This document shows positions 34,033-45,622 of a stretch of DNA of 64,000 nt, one piece after another (the first letter of the stretch is position 1; the number at the start of each line of letters is the position of its first letter). The translations under genes were made by a program, and so were the position numbers. The stretch covers positions 28,801,258 to 28,865,257 of the forward strand of contig NC_061863.1 of NCBI RefSeq assembly GCF_907164915.1. Reading direction: 5' to 3'. The notes beneath the pieces were generated by a model. It did not search any database. It worked only from the letters and a program-made list of their open reading frames with translations, and was not told where the DNA came from. Source of the stretch: Impatiens glandulifera. Taxonomy: Eukaryota; Streptophyta; Magnoliopsida; Ericales; Balsaminaceae.

Positions 34033-35790
34033 ATGAGGAAAACACCCAACAAACTGTCTAGACCATACCAGAACCTACTTGCACATGAAGATCTCCTAAG
34101 GATCCGAGGAGAGTCTTCTAGAGATGCACCATTAGCCGTGGACCCGTTAGATATTACTGCCCCAACACGTGATACACATGACGAGGATGATGTTGAGGCT
34201 GAAGAGTTTATTGAGAGTACGTTTGCCTCAATGGGGGATGAGGAGGAGGACCACGAGGAGGCTCACGAGGAGGATGACGAGGAGGATCATGAGCACCATT
34301 CCACTCCCGACCCATCATCGACAAGTAACATGTTTACACTTAGTTATTGTTTGTATTGATTGACATATAATTATAAATTTGATAATTTTGAAGAATCTTC
34401 TGCATGCAAGAAACGGAGGAAGACCAAGAATATCTATTTAGGAGGCCACCGGGGACGAAGATTGCTCTGACTTTTAGAGAGGTAGATGGGAGGCCTTATG
34501 GCGGCGATGGAAGAAAAATGTGGTCTAGACATTTGGGGTCGATGGTACGGGACCCCTCATCCATTTCACAACGTCTACTGAAGTTGAAGGCATTAAGTGC
34601 TGACCAATTGGATTCACTTTGGCTTGCTATGACGGTGATAATTACTTAATTATAAATTAATCATTCAACATTTTTTTTATAACATTTGAATTATTTATTT
34701 TTTAAGATCCGTTCGAGTGTACTAATGGTTCTATTGATCAATATCGAGCGATCGGATTGGCACACGCCAAACAGATATGGGATAGGTGGCGCTCTAATTT
34801 GAACAGACATTATATCTGCATTCATGAAGGAGACGAGACGGCAGTACTCGTTTATCCCCTACGAGACTACGATCGAGGTGATTGGGAGTTCGTATGTCGG
34901 AACCATTACTTCATGGATAAATTTAAGGTACAGTTTCATAATTCAAATAAAATCTGATATCAATTATTCTAACTTTATTTTTTATTTCAAATACAGAGAT
35001 ACAAACGTACCAATATTGTTAACAGGAATAGGCTGAAATTTCCACATCATACTAGAAGTAGACCGTTTTCTCAAGTGGAAGAAGAGTTGGTATGTACATT
35101 AATTCTAATAACTTAATATATAAAGAATGTTATTAATTTTATAAATCATTTATTTCAACAGACTTTTGAAATAAGATAGATCCCCTCTATCGTTGAAGTT
35201 TTCAAGAGGACCCGTACCTTAAAACCTATGAAAGAAAACCCCAACCCAATCCCAGACGAACGAGCGTAAGAGAAAATTGTAAGTTAATTGAATTTAAATA
35301 AATTACATATACCTAGTTTATTTATTATATAAATGAAAATTTATTTCAAATTTACATGTTGAGATGGAGGAAGTAAGAAGTAACGAACCAGATATATCTT
35401 ACTTCGAGTTGATGGAGAGAGTGTTCAGACGCCAAATACATAGGACAATAATCGGTATGGAACCATGCGTCTCGCTCACACACTTTCGAGAGGATTGTCG
35501 GAGTGGCAACAATTCTCAATGATCTACTGATAGGTTGTTGGAGGAGAATGAAAAACTAGAGGAAGATGTGAGAAATATGGCGATGACAATGGAGGATTTA
35601 GAAAAAGAGGGATGTAGAAAAAGATGAAACGATTAGTGAAATGAAAATGAGGGATGTAGAAAGAGCTAAAAGGGAGAGTAGATGGGTGAGTGAAATCGAG
35701 GCGGAAAAGATAGAAATGTGGAAAAGAATGGAGAAATATGAAGAAAAAATGGATATATTACTGAAACATTATCAACCCCTCCCCCACTAG
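34033..35790 (+). pseudogene. TNPA-like second CACTA protein (Ptta/En/Spm family), spliced, with stops
   Basis: Likely exons are 34033..34324 (MRKTPNKL start, acidic D/E/H-rich), about 34411..34634 (FREVDGRPYGGDGRKMW), 34707..34927 (HAKQIWDRWRSNLNRHYICI), 34997..35089 (NRNRLKFPHHTRSRPFSQVE) and from 35162 on. All show GT-AG borders. These segments match the plant transposase family Ptta/En/Spm (PF03004). A TAG soon after the fifth exon starts, plus later stops and frame changes, break the C-terminal part. That part ends in a coiled coil (EIEAEKIEMWKRMEKYEEKM) at 35690-35780. In Spm the second protein, TNPA, binds subterminal repeats; the hairpin arrays are the natural candidates here. Confidence 0.65.
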
Positions 35791-35891
35791 CTAATTCTAG
35801 TTAGTTGTACGTTTTGTTTGGGTACGTTTTGATTAGTAGTGCATTTTGTTTTGACTGATAACAAGTACGTTTTGATTCGACTGATAACAGA

Positions 35892-37211
35892 TGTTAGGAT
35901 CTAGGTAGCCGTTGGAGGACCGGGGTTGAGCCGGTTAGCGGGTTTCACTCAAAGGGTGGTGGTTAATCCGGTTAGAGATTAACACCGGGGTTTCAATACT
36001 ACACAAACTGTCACAAACCCTTGAATAGGTTCAAGTGCGGAAGAGGTTTGTTTTAGGTTGAAGCAGCACACTTGTGTGATAGGCAGAACCGGTTTCGGAT
36101 GATGAAGGTTAAAGAGAATGATGGGTCGGTTTCGGTAACCTGGTGATTCGGCTTGGATAGAGTTAAGTAGGTTAGAGCGGTACGGATCGGTTAGATAGTG
36201 GAACCGACAGAAAGTAAATGACAAGACAAGTTTTATGGATGTTCGGAGATAAAACTCCTACGTCACCCCTTCCTCTCGAAACCGCGAGAAGGATATTCAC
36301 TAAGGAATACAAGTACAATCCGATCAAGACTTATTTCCTGCTTGATAACACTCTTACAATTTACACCGAAATTGTAAACACAAACTTCAACTTTAGCACT
36401 TAGGCCTTTTCTAGAGAGAGAACACAATCTTATCACTTGTAAATTAATTGTTCACTATGTCCCGCTTGTCCCGCTTGTCCCGCTTGTCCCGCATTTACTC
36501 TTCTTCAACTGCCCTTTTTTATAGATGAAATATGTCAACGGTCATATTTCACTTCCTTGAATCTGATTGTCTGAGCAGAGGTGCAGAGGTTCAGTGATTC
36601 AGTGATTCAGGCCCTACGGTCATCTTTTCAGACCTGATGGTCAACCTCAGACCTGGCGGTCAATCTCAGACCTGGCAGTCTGTTCTTCTGGTGTGTAAGA
36701 CAAACCTGTTAGGTTTGTCTTTTACTCAATGTGGACACTGTCTGTTAGACAGTTGTCTGTACTTGGAAGATCTCCTTTCTGACTTATCCCGAAGTGGAAA
36801 GATCCTGTAGGACTGTCTTCTGCAGCCTGCAGACTTTCCTCAGACTTGTATGGATATGGAAGTGTTCAGTCTGTTCCATTGGTATCATTCTTAACAGATA
36901 CCCGAATTGTCTTCTTGTACTTGGTCGGTCATTTGACTTTAACCGGATGGCTTTCGGTGTGAGGGTTTAACCGGACAGCTTTCCGGTTATTCCTCTGCCT
37001 TGTGGCTGATCGGCTGTCTAATGATTCCGGTTTTAAGCTTTGGCCGATCCTTTCTTTGTGCGCTCATGTTCCAAGTGTTCCTGGTCGGTTTAGTGACTTG
37101 ACCGGCTAGTTTTCTTAGCCGGTTTATTTGTTTGTCCGGTCCGGTTCCTTGTTCCTGCATGAAAGGTTTATTTAAGTTAGGTTATGTGAACCGGTCTAAT
37201 TTTATCTAACA
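35892..37211 (-). repeat. 3' LTR of element C
   Basis: 1320 bp. AACCGG motifs are frequent in U3. A TATA box (CTATAAAAAAGGG on minus, about 36512..36524) lies just before a CCCGCTTGT tandem (three copies plus a partial). The conserved R/U5 core is at about 36234..36271. It differs from the 5' LTR mainly by 18 bp of CCCGCTTGT repeat and an 8-bp CAGTGATT repeat. Confidence 0.92.
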
Positions 37212-37400
37212 ATTTCTCCCTTTTTGATTATTTTACTTAAAATTATCAAAACCATGTAAGTTTGCAAACGTAGGCCGGTTCTTTCTTTGACCGGATTTTT
37301 GAAACTGACTTAGGGGAATTTTTCGAAAAATTTGGAAAAAGATTGAGAAATTTTTTGGAAAAGTCTTATCTTTTATCTTATCAATTTCTCCTTTTTTGAT
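37212..37400 (-). promoter_or_regulatory. Polypurine tract of element C and an upstream duplicate
   Basis: On minus AAAAAGGGAGAAAT (37225..37212) abuts the 3' LTR. A second copy, AAAAAAGGAGAAAT followed by TGAT, lies about 175 nt upstream (about 37384..37400) inside a duplicated segment that also repeats ATAATTTTAAGTAAAATAAT. Multiple polypurine tracts also occur in element B. Confidence 0.75.
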
Positions 37401-37598
37401 TATTTTACTTAAAATTATCAAATCCATGTAGAAGTGCAAGTGTAGGCCGGTTTCAAAAATAACTTTATATATATAGATAACCGAAAATAGAAAGTAACAT
37501 ATAGAAATATTAAGACAGGCATAGTTAAGAGAAAGGGAGCCCCTATTCCGAGTCCGAGAAGTCATAGCTGGCCATCAGATCCTTGTTCCGCTTTTTCT

Positions 37599-38849
37599 TC
37601 ACCGATTGCGGTCGACTGGCCGATTCGGAGACTCGTTGTCTTGTAGACCGCCGCTGTATGTGCACTTCATCCTCTTCTTCGGCGTGAGTAGCCTGCTCCG
37701 GTATACTCTCAATAACCGTGTAGTGACCTCATTCAGCAGCTCGGCCACTTGAACCTTCTTTGAGGGTTCCCTTTTTCGCTTTGTCGGAACCGAAACGGAA
37801 GAGGCCGCCTTTTTCTTCTCGTTAGCTTTTACAAAGTTAGCGAGTCTCTGTCTTTCATTGTTTAACCGCTCTTCATCCTCTCGTTGCTGAGCGGCTACCG
37901 TTTCTACAAGACCCGGAAACTTAGCCATTGCCCTTCGTTCGCGCTCGGATAGTTCCTCTTTGGTGAGCTGTGGAGGCTCCTTCTTTTTTCTTGCTTCGTC
38001 GTCCAGCGCATTCTGGACTTCCTGAGCCGCCCGGGCATTGGCTTCCACAACCGCAGCATCTGCATTTATCTTAGCCTTGAGTAGTTCGGCAACTTGTGCG
38101 GTGAGCGCCTTGAGGTCGGCCTCGAGACCCGCATTCTTCTTTTCAAGTTCGGATACCCTTCCAAGCGTTGTGCCGACCAGATCCTCAGTAACCTCTGTCA
38201 GTCTTGCTTCGGTCTCTCTTTCAAGCCGGTCGAAGCTCTCTTCTATCTCGGAGGTCTTATCTTCCAAAATCATGGTTTGCCGAAGGTGGTTGCTGTGCAG
38301 AACCGCTTCTTCCTGGTGATCATCTTCGAGTTGTGAGAACCGGTCATCTGCCCTTAACAGATAACGCTTTGTGTTGTTGGCAAACCGGAGTGCCTGGCCT
38401 ACGGTTCTCTGCATCTTCTCCTCTAACGGGTGAACCGTTGAATCTGCAAACTCTTGAAGAAGACTCTTGACCCATTCTTTTGTAACGCCCGGTTCGGAAG
38501 CCCCGGTTTGTTCAGTTTGTTGTTGCGCTGTAGGGGGGTTCTCCGTCCCTTCATCCGTTTCATTTGTTGCCGGATTCGCCCTTGAAGGAGTTGGACCGTG
38601 ATGTTGACTTTTATCGATCTGTGAAGGTGTATAGTGCGGTATTTCTCTTTGTCTGTACATCACCTCCAGTCGCTCTATTTCTTCAACGAGTTCCCCTCTC
38701 GCTTTCTCAAGTCTTTCTAACACCAAGGGTGTTAAGGTATCCTCCGTTGTTACCTCTTCGAACCTTTCCGTAATCTTCCGGATCCGTATGGTTAGCTTTT
38801 GTAGCTGAGCTCGTGGTTTTAAGACGAAGGTTCGGCCCAGGGCTTCGTG
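37599..38849 (-). pseudogene. Extra ORF of element C, 3' half only (coiled coil)
   Basis: About 417 codons are open on minus from the junction at about 38849 to the stop at 37599. The product is strongly helical: TIRIRKITERFEEVTTEDTL, then FDRLERETEARLTEVTEDLV and ELEKKNAGLEADLKALTAQV with clear heptads. A basic segment follows (TKRKREPSKK). There is no membrane segment. The N-terminal globular domain and the basic linker seen in elements A and B are missing; the frame is joined out of phase to the RNase H coding of pol. No start codon of its own is evident. Confidence 0.65.
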
Positions 38850-39940
38850 AACAACAACTTCCGGCCGCCAGGTACTCAGCTTCTGCGGTTGACGTGGCCA
38901 CCAATGTCTGTTTCTTGCTATGCTATGAAATAAGTCGGTCACCTAGGAACTGACATGTTCCGCTGGTGCTTTTTCTGTCAATCTTACAACCTGCATAGTC
39001 TGCATCTGAATAACTTGTTAGATTAAAGGACGAGTCCTTTGGATACCACAGGCCGACATCAGGTGTGCCCTTTAGGTACTTTAATATCCTCTTTGCGACT
39101 ATGTAGTGGGATTGTTTTGGATTTGCTTGGAATCTCCCACACACACCGACTGCAAATAGAATGTACGGTCTACTCGCTGTTAGGTATAAGAGAGAACCGA
39201 TGATGCCCCGATAAGCTATCTGGTCTACCGATTGACCCTCATCATCCTTGTCCAATTTAACCGATGAGCTCATTGGAGTAGCCGCTGAGGAGCATGTGTC
39301 CATCCCAAACTTCTTTAGAAGCTCCTTGGTGTACTTAGGTTGGCTAATGAAGGTTCCTTCTTCTAGTTGCTTGACCTGAAGACCTAAGAAGAAACTTAAT
39401 TCTCCCATCATACTCATTTCAAACTTGTTAGTCATCAGTTTTGAAAATTTATCACACAATTTAGGATCGGTTGAACCGAAAATCATATCATCTACATAGA
39501 TTTGAACAAGTAGGATATGTTCCTTCTTTTCAAATTTGAACAACGTTTTATCTACCGAACCAGTCGTGAAATCATGTGCGATCAAGAATGCGGTTAGTGT
39601 GTCATACCAGGCTCTATGTGCTTGCTTTAGACCGTATAAAGCTTTGTTTAGCCGGTATACATGGTTTGGAAATTCAGCACTTTTGAAACCGGGTAGTTGT
39701 TCAACATATACCTCCTCACGTAGGTCACCGTTCAAGAATGCACTTTTAACATCCATTTGAAAAACCTTAAAGTTTTTGAAAGTAGCAAAGGCTAGAAAAA
39801 TCCTAATGGCCTCAATCCTAGCTACAGGGGCAAATGATTCTTCAAAATCAATGCCTTCTTCCTGTTTGTAACCTTGTGCCACTAATCTGTCTTTGTTCCT
39901 TGTGACCAAACCGTCCTCATTGAGTTTGTTTCTAAATACC
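38850..39940 (-). pseudogene. pol: Reverse transcriptase and truncated RNase H of element C
   Basis: The frame from 39909 to 38923 encodes the copia reverse transcriptase. Visible are [20 protein letters not shown], the [14 protein letters not shown] block, [14 protein letters not shown] and the catalytic YVDDM. RNase H starts with [21 protein letters not shown] near 39938 separates it from integrase and a TAG at 38923 interrupts RNase H; both replace a Trp conserved in copia elements. After the second stop the frame reads KKQTLVATSTAEAEYLAAGS and then abruptly leaves RNase H at about 38850, where extra-ORF DNA begins in another frame. The last third of RNase H is deleted. Confidence 0.9.
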
Positions 39941-41808
39941 TATCTTGTTCCTATGACCGGATGATCTTTCGGTCTAGGGACTAGGTACCAGACTTTATTA
40001 CTCTCGAACTGGTTTAGCTCTTCTTGCATTCCCAAGATCCAATCCGGATCTGACAATGCTTCATCTATTCTTTTTTGCTCAATCTGGGATATAAAGGCGG
40101 AATTAAGGTATTCCTCAATTAGTTGACCCCTAGTTCGAACAGGTTCTGAAGGATCACCTATAATTTGCTCAGGAGGATGTTTGGTGTTCCTTTTGAAGTT
40201 AGGTTCAGGGATGTCTACCAGATTACCGTTTATTTGATCAAGGCTAGACGTGTCAGTAGGCTGAACAGGATTGTCAGACCGACCGACTTCCTCGGATTGG
40301 ACCGAAGTGTCAGCTTCCTGTCGTGGGACAGCTTGATCTGGCTGGGTTTCAATATTACCCATCTGGTCATGGACAAACCGCCTGAAGACCGGTGTCTCAT
40401 CTTCACTATCAGAATGGATATTGTTGTTTTCCAATCTGTTGTGTAGATCAAAGCATGATGCAGTATTACTTTCAACCGATTCATCGAAAACAACGTGAAG
40501 TGTTTCCTCCATGGTTAAAGTTCTATTGTTATACACTCTATATGCCTTACTCACTACCGAGTAACCTAGCATGATTCCAGTATCGATTTTTGCATCGAAA
40601 GCAGAAAGATATGTTTTACCATTTATATGAATGTAGCATTTACAACCAAAAATCTTGAGGTACTTAAGATTGGGAACCCTATTAAAATAAACCTCATATG
40701 GTGTTTTGTTATGAAACTTGTTAATCAAAGACCGGTTTTGTGTATAACATGCCGTGTTGATAGCCTCAGCCCAAAATTTCTGAGCAATGCCCGAATCGGC
40801 TATCATGGACCGTACGGCTTCCTTGAGAGTCCGGTTTCTTCTCTCGGCCAGGCCATTTTGTTGAGGAGTCCTAGCACTAGACAACTCGTGTCTAATGCCG
40901 GATTCATCAAGAAATGCGGTTAAAGTACTATTGGTAAATTCGGTACCTCGATCACTTCTAATGCTATTAATGCGAGTTGATTTTTCATTTTGCAAACGTT
41001 TAAGGAGTATGATCAGGTTTGATGCGGTTTCACTTTTAGATGGTAAAAATATTACCCGTGTAAACCTAGAGTAATCATCAATAAGTACCATGGTGTACAG
41101 CATTCCTCCTAAGCTAACAACCTGAATCGGTCCAAATAAATCCATGTGAAGAAGATCTAAGCATCGGCTAGATTGGATATTTCCTTTACTCTTAAAGGTT
41201 GACTTAGTCTGTTTACCCATTTGACATGCTGAACAAACCTTATCTTTGTTAAATACTATGTCAGGGATACCTTCTACTAGCTTTTTACCGCGAATGTAAT
41301 TCAATGTCTTCATGTTTAGATGATTTAGTCTTTTATGCCATAACCAGGTTTGATCAGTCTTAGCTATCATGCATATAGGGTGTTCTACCTTAGTTTTCCA
41401 GTCTACCTTGTAAATATTACCTAACCTATTTCCGGTTAGCAGTATAATGCCTTGAGAATTCTTAACTAGGCATGCATGTTTAAGAAATTCTACAGTGTAT
41501 CCAGCATCACATATTTGACTAATACTTAGCAAGTTAAAACGTAGGTTTTCAACTAGGAGTACGTTATCAATAGTTAAATTACCATGGACAATCTTACCCT
41601 TGCCCACAGTTCTACCTTTTGAATTATCACCGAAGGTAATTAGAGCACCGGTTTCTATTCTGATGTCAGTTAGCAGGTTGTTGTTTCTGGTCATGTGCCT
41701 GGAGCAACCGCTATCCAAGTACCATTTAGAGTTTCCTAGCCGTTTCTTTAAATCCTGCAAAAAGTACATATTTACAACTACTTGGTACCCACATTCACTT
41801 GGGTCCAC
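39940..41808 (-). pseudogene. pol: Protease and integrase of element C
   Basis: About 620 open codons. The aspartic protease motif is at the start (WYLDSGCSRHMT, with LLSISQI downstream). The GAG-pre-integrase zinc-binding block is LWHKRLNHL...VCSACQMGKQ. The integrase core has its catalytic residues in LHMDLFGP, SIRSDRGTEF and QNGLAERRNRTLKEA, and the C-terminal part includes YEVYFNRVPNLKYLKIFGCK. The frame is +1 relative to gag, opening just before the gag TGA. The ORF ends at a TAG replacing Trp (about 39938), beyond which reverse transcriptase continues in frame. This block itself has no internal break. Confidence 0.9.
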
Positions 41809-43621
41809 ATGCGATTAGTCCCTTGGGTATCCAAACCTTGACAAACCGGACATCCTTCTTTGCTAAGGTTTTAACCGTCCTTTTGGCACTCGGCTTTGGG
41901 TATCTCGGTTTTTCTACGAAGGTCTTAAATGAGGGTGATCTTTGGTTTGACCTATGCGGTTGACGATTAGCTTTCCTACTTTTGAGAATGTCGGCTTTTC
42001 TTTTCTCAGGGTCAAGCCATTTCTCAGAGTTAGTTGGACCAACATAATCGTATTTTAGCTTTTCTTCCCTATAGTATGCGGTCAACTCTTCTTCAGCGGT
42101 CAGGGAGCTTTTAAGGAATCTTATAAGAGGAAGGTTACTCCTTGTAAACCTTACTTTCTCTACGGGTTTTTGGTCTTTGGAGCTATCCTTTATGTATCCT
42201 AGGCCGATCTTGCAAAAGGGATGTCTGTAATGACTACACATTTTCTTTACTATATCACTAGATCTTTTATATGCGGCCATCTTATACTAGAGTCGGGCAT
42301 TTTCTTCTTCGGTCAGTTCTCTAGCTGGTTCACTAGACTGTTCGGTACTAATTGGTGGTTCAGGTTCTAACTCGGTTTCTATGCTAGGGATTTCATTAGG
42401 TTCTATGACCTCTGGCTCGGTTACAACAAGTACCTCTGGTTCTATCGGGATGGGTACTATAGGATCGGTTCTAATGTTGATTTGCTTAGGTAACATGGCT
42501 AATAGGTTCTTATACTCTTCTACCATGTCATTTAATGCATTATATAACTCATCTTTAGTAAATTCTTCACAAGGAGAGTCAAATACTTGTTCCTCATTTG
42601 CCATGAGACATGTGAGTTCATCATCACTGTCACTGTGAGCCCATAGACTTCCTCCATCATCGGCTATCAGTGCTTTCTGAATCTCACTCCCTTCACCGGT
42701 TTGTTGATAATTGTTTCGGTTATTTTGGTAATCCGGTTTCCGGTCATCCCTCCTTGGTTTTCTGCATTCCCACTTGAAGTGTCTCAAACAGTTGCAGTTA
42801 TAACATCTTACATTGGATTTATCACCATAGTAGTTATTTGTCGGTTGGCTTCTTTTCATGAACCTCCCAAATTTCTGTGCAAGCATAGCCATGGCATCCT
42901 CGGTGAATTGTTCGGCGGTTCTGATCGGTGCATGTGCAGGTGTAGGTGCCGGTGCAGGTGCAGCCGGTTCTGTAGATGTGATTAGTGCTCTGGTTGATGT
43001 TGAGGCCGAGACTTCTTGTTTAGTCCTAGATCTCATTTCGAACTCATATGCCTTAAGATCTTCGAATACATCGTGTAGTTTCATCTTACGTAGGCTTTTT
43101 GATTCCCTCATTACCATTGTCTTTATGTCCCATGCACTTGGAAGAGATCTCAAAGCTTTCATGACGACCTCTTTGTTGTCATACATCTTGCCAAGAGTTG
43201 CTAGCTCATCTAACACACCAGTGAACCGGTCACTGTACTCCTTCATTGTTTCTCCAGGTTTCATTTTGATGCTTTCAAACTTCTGAGTAGCTACCATTAC
43301 CTTATTTTCCTTTGTTCTTTCATTTCCCTCAAAGATCTGAATAACCGTGTTCCATGTCTCCTTCGCGGTTTTACAGTCTCTGATCTTGCAGTATGTGTTT
43401 CTATCCACACTGTTGGAGATCCGGTTTCTAGCATGATTATCCAGGTTGTTTCTTCTCCTGTCTTCAGCTGTCCATTCCTTTCTATCCTTATCAATAAATA
43501 TCGGTCCTTCGGTCAGAATGGACTCCATTTCATCATCCAAGGTGATTAAGTGTAGGTGCATGCGTGCCTTCCAGTTGGCAAAGTCATCACCTTCTAGCAT
43601 TGGAGGCCTATCGAAAGACAT
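41795..43621 (-). pseudogene. gag: Gag of element C, one in-frame TAG
   Basis: ATG 43621 (MSFDRPPMLEGDDFANWKAR) opens a frame of about 609 codons to TGA at 41795, interrupted only by TAG at about 42287. The gag domain has KENKVMVATQKFESIKMKPG and MVMRESKSLRKMKLHDVFED. The zinc knuckle CYNCNCLRHFKWEC keeps all CX2CX4HX4C ligands. An acidic, Pro/Glu-rich stretch follows (about 42300-42480), then a basic C-terminus ending VWIPKGLIACGPK. It aligns along its length with gag of element A and shows which residues were lost there. Confidence 0.88.
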
Positions 43622-43646
43622 GTTTGCTTGAGTATTGAAACTAACC

Positions 43647-43658
43647 GCTCTGATACCA
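43647..43658 (-). promoter_or_regulatory. Primer binding site of element C
   Basis: TGGTATCAGAGC on minus, two bases from the 5' LTR end, is a perfect 12-base match to the complement of initiator Met-tRNA. Confidence 0.95.
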
Positions 43659-43660
43659 AT

Positions 43661-44956
43661 TGTTAGGATCTAGGTAGCCGCTGGAGGACAGGGGTTGAGC
43701 CGGTTAGCGGGTTTCACTCAAAGGGTGGTGGTTAATCCGGTTAGAGATTAACACTAGGGTTTCAATACTACACAAATTGTCACAAACCCTTGAACTAGGT
43801 TCAAGTGCGAAAGAGGTTTGTTTCAGGTTGAAGCAACACACTTGTGTGATAGGCAGAACCGGTTTCGGATGATAAAGGTTAAAGAGAATGATGGGTCGGT
43901 TTCGGTAACCTGGTGATTCGGCTTGGATAGAGTTAAGTAGGTTAGAGCGGTACGGATCGGTTAGATAGTGGAACCGACAGAAAGTAAATGACAAGACAAG
44001 TTTTATGGATGTTCGGAGATAAAACTCCTACGTCACCCCTTCCTCTCGAAACCGCGAGAAGGATATTCACTAAGGAATACAAGTACAATCCGATCAAGAC
44101 TTATTTCCTGCTTGATAACACTCTTACAATTTACACCGAAATTGTAAACACAAACTTCAACTTTAGCACTTAGGCCTTTTCTAGAGAGAGAACACAATCT
44201 TATCACTTGTAAATTAATTGTTCACTGTGTCCCGCTTGTCCCGCATTTACTCTTCTTCAACTGCCCCTTTTTATAGATGAAATATGCCAACGGTCATATT
44301 TCACTTCCTTGAATCTGATTGGCTGAGCAGAGGTGCAGAGGTTCAGTGATTCAGGCCCTGCGGTCATCTTTTCAGACCTGATGGTCAACCTCAGACCTGG
44401 CGGTCAATCTCAGACCTGGCAGTCTGTTCTTCCGGTGTGTAAGACAAACCTGCTAGGTTTATCTTTTACTCAATGTGGACACTGTCTGTTAGACAGTTGT
44501 CTGTACTTGGAAGATCTCCTTTCTGACTTATCCCGAAGTGGAAAGATCCTGTAGGACTGTCTTCTGCAGCCTGCAGACTTTCCTCAGACTTGTATGGATA
44601 TGGAAGTGTTCAGTCTGTTCCTTTGGTATCATTCTCAACAGATACCCGAATTGTCTTCTTGTACTTGGTCGGTCATTTGACTTTAACCGGATGGCTTTCG
44701 GTGTGAGGGTTTAACCGGACAACTTTCCGGTTATTCCTCTGCCTTGTGGCTGATCGGCTGTCTAATGATTCCGGTTTTAAGCTTTGGCCGATTCTTTTCT
44801 TTGTGCGGTCATGTTCCAAGTGTTCCTGGTCGGTTTAGTGACTTGACCGGCTAGTTTTCTTAGCCGGTTTATTTGTTTGTCCGGTCCGGTTCCTTGTTCA
44901 TGCATGGAAGGTTTATTTAAGTTAGGTTATGTGAACCGGTCTAATTTTATCTAACA
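43661..44956 (-). repeat. 5' LTR of element C
   Basis: 1296 bp partner of 35892..37211. The TATA box TATAAAAA (minus, about 44268..44275) predicts the transcript start near 44240. The R/U5 core is at about 44004..44041. It has only one full CCCGCTTGT unit. Confidence 0.92.
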
Positions 44957-44989
44957 ACAGGTTGTTTGGATGATTGGTTTGAATTAGAA

Positions 44990-45622
44990 TTTTTGAATGA
45001 TAATGGTCATTTGGTTTATGAATGTTATTTGTATATATATTGGTTTGGCTGAACATGTTTTGGTGTTGGTTGCGCATAAAATAATCGGCATATTTTGTAC
45101 ATTTTATAGGGGTAATATCGAAAGTTAAAAGGAAACTCTCGATTTTTTCATTTCTAGAAAAACTGAGAGTTATAAAGAAAACTCTTAGTTTTTGACTTTC
45201 AAGGAAAACCAATAGTTATTTGGAAAACTCTCGGTTTTTTTACTTTAAGAAAAACCGAGAGTTATTTGGAAAGCTTTCGATTTTTCTTGAAAGGGAAAAA
45301 CCAAGAGTTTTCCATATACCTCTCAAGTTTATTTTAAACGGAAAAACCGAGAGTTTTTTGGAAAACTTTCGGTTTTCCTTGAAAGGGAAAAACCGAGAGT
45401 TTTTCAAATAACTCTCGTTTTTTATTGAAAGGTCAAAATCGAGAGTTTTCTGGTATCTAAACCGATAAATTTACAATATCTCTTGGTAAACACCTAATTA
45501 TATTACCGAAAGTGGCAATACCGACGAATGTCGTGAGTTACCCAAACTTTCGGTATTAGGTCTATACCGAGAGATATAGGGTCATTACCGAGAGATTATA
45601 CTCTCGGTTTTGAACGCTTTTT
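44990..45622. repeat. Right subterminal hairpin array of the CACTA locus
   Basis: About ten units of the form AAACCGAGAGTTATTTGG, then AAAACTCTCGGTTTTTC, giving 9 to 10-bp stems. The array runs to within a few bases of the right CACTAGTG terminus. Confidence 0.8.

Larger units (their letters stand above)
35892..44956 (-). mobile_element. Copia element C, nearly complete, Sirevirus-like
   Basis: 9065 bp with LTRs beginning TGTTAGATAA and ending GATCCTAACA (minus). Flanks are ACAGA (35887..35891) and ACAGG (44957..44961), a 5-bp duplication with one difference. Order on minus: LTR, primer site, gag, protease-integrase, reverse transcriptase, truncated RNase H, 3' half of the extra ORF, polypurine tract, LTR. 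The LTRs are almost identical apart from small tandem-repeat differences, so it is a fairly young insertion. Three TAG stops and the RNase H truncation make it defective. Confidence 0.92.

Noticed and set aside
38038..38470. Serine-rich plus-strand frames opposite the extra ORF of element C
   Set aside because: Shadow frames of the coiled-coil ORF; no start context or family resemblance.
41758..41805. Possible short intron at the gag-pol border of element C (GTGAAT ... TTTTTGCAG)
   Set aside because: It would be under 50 nt, below the usual minimum for plant introns; frameshift or read-through is a simpler explanation.
35887..44961. Alternative 5-bp duplication AACAG for element C
   Set aside because: It would need the LTR to start with A and end in AAC, breaking the TG...CA ends; ACAGA/ACAGG with one change keeps canonical ends.
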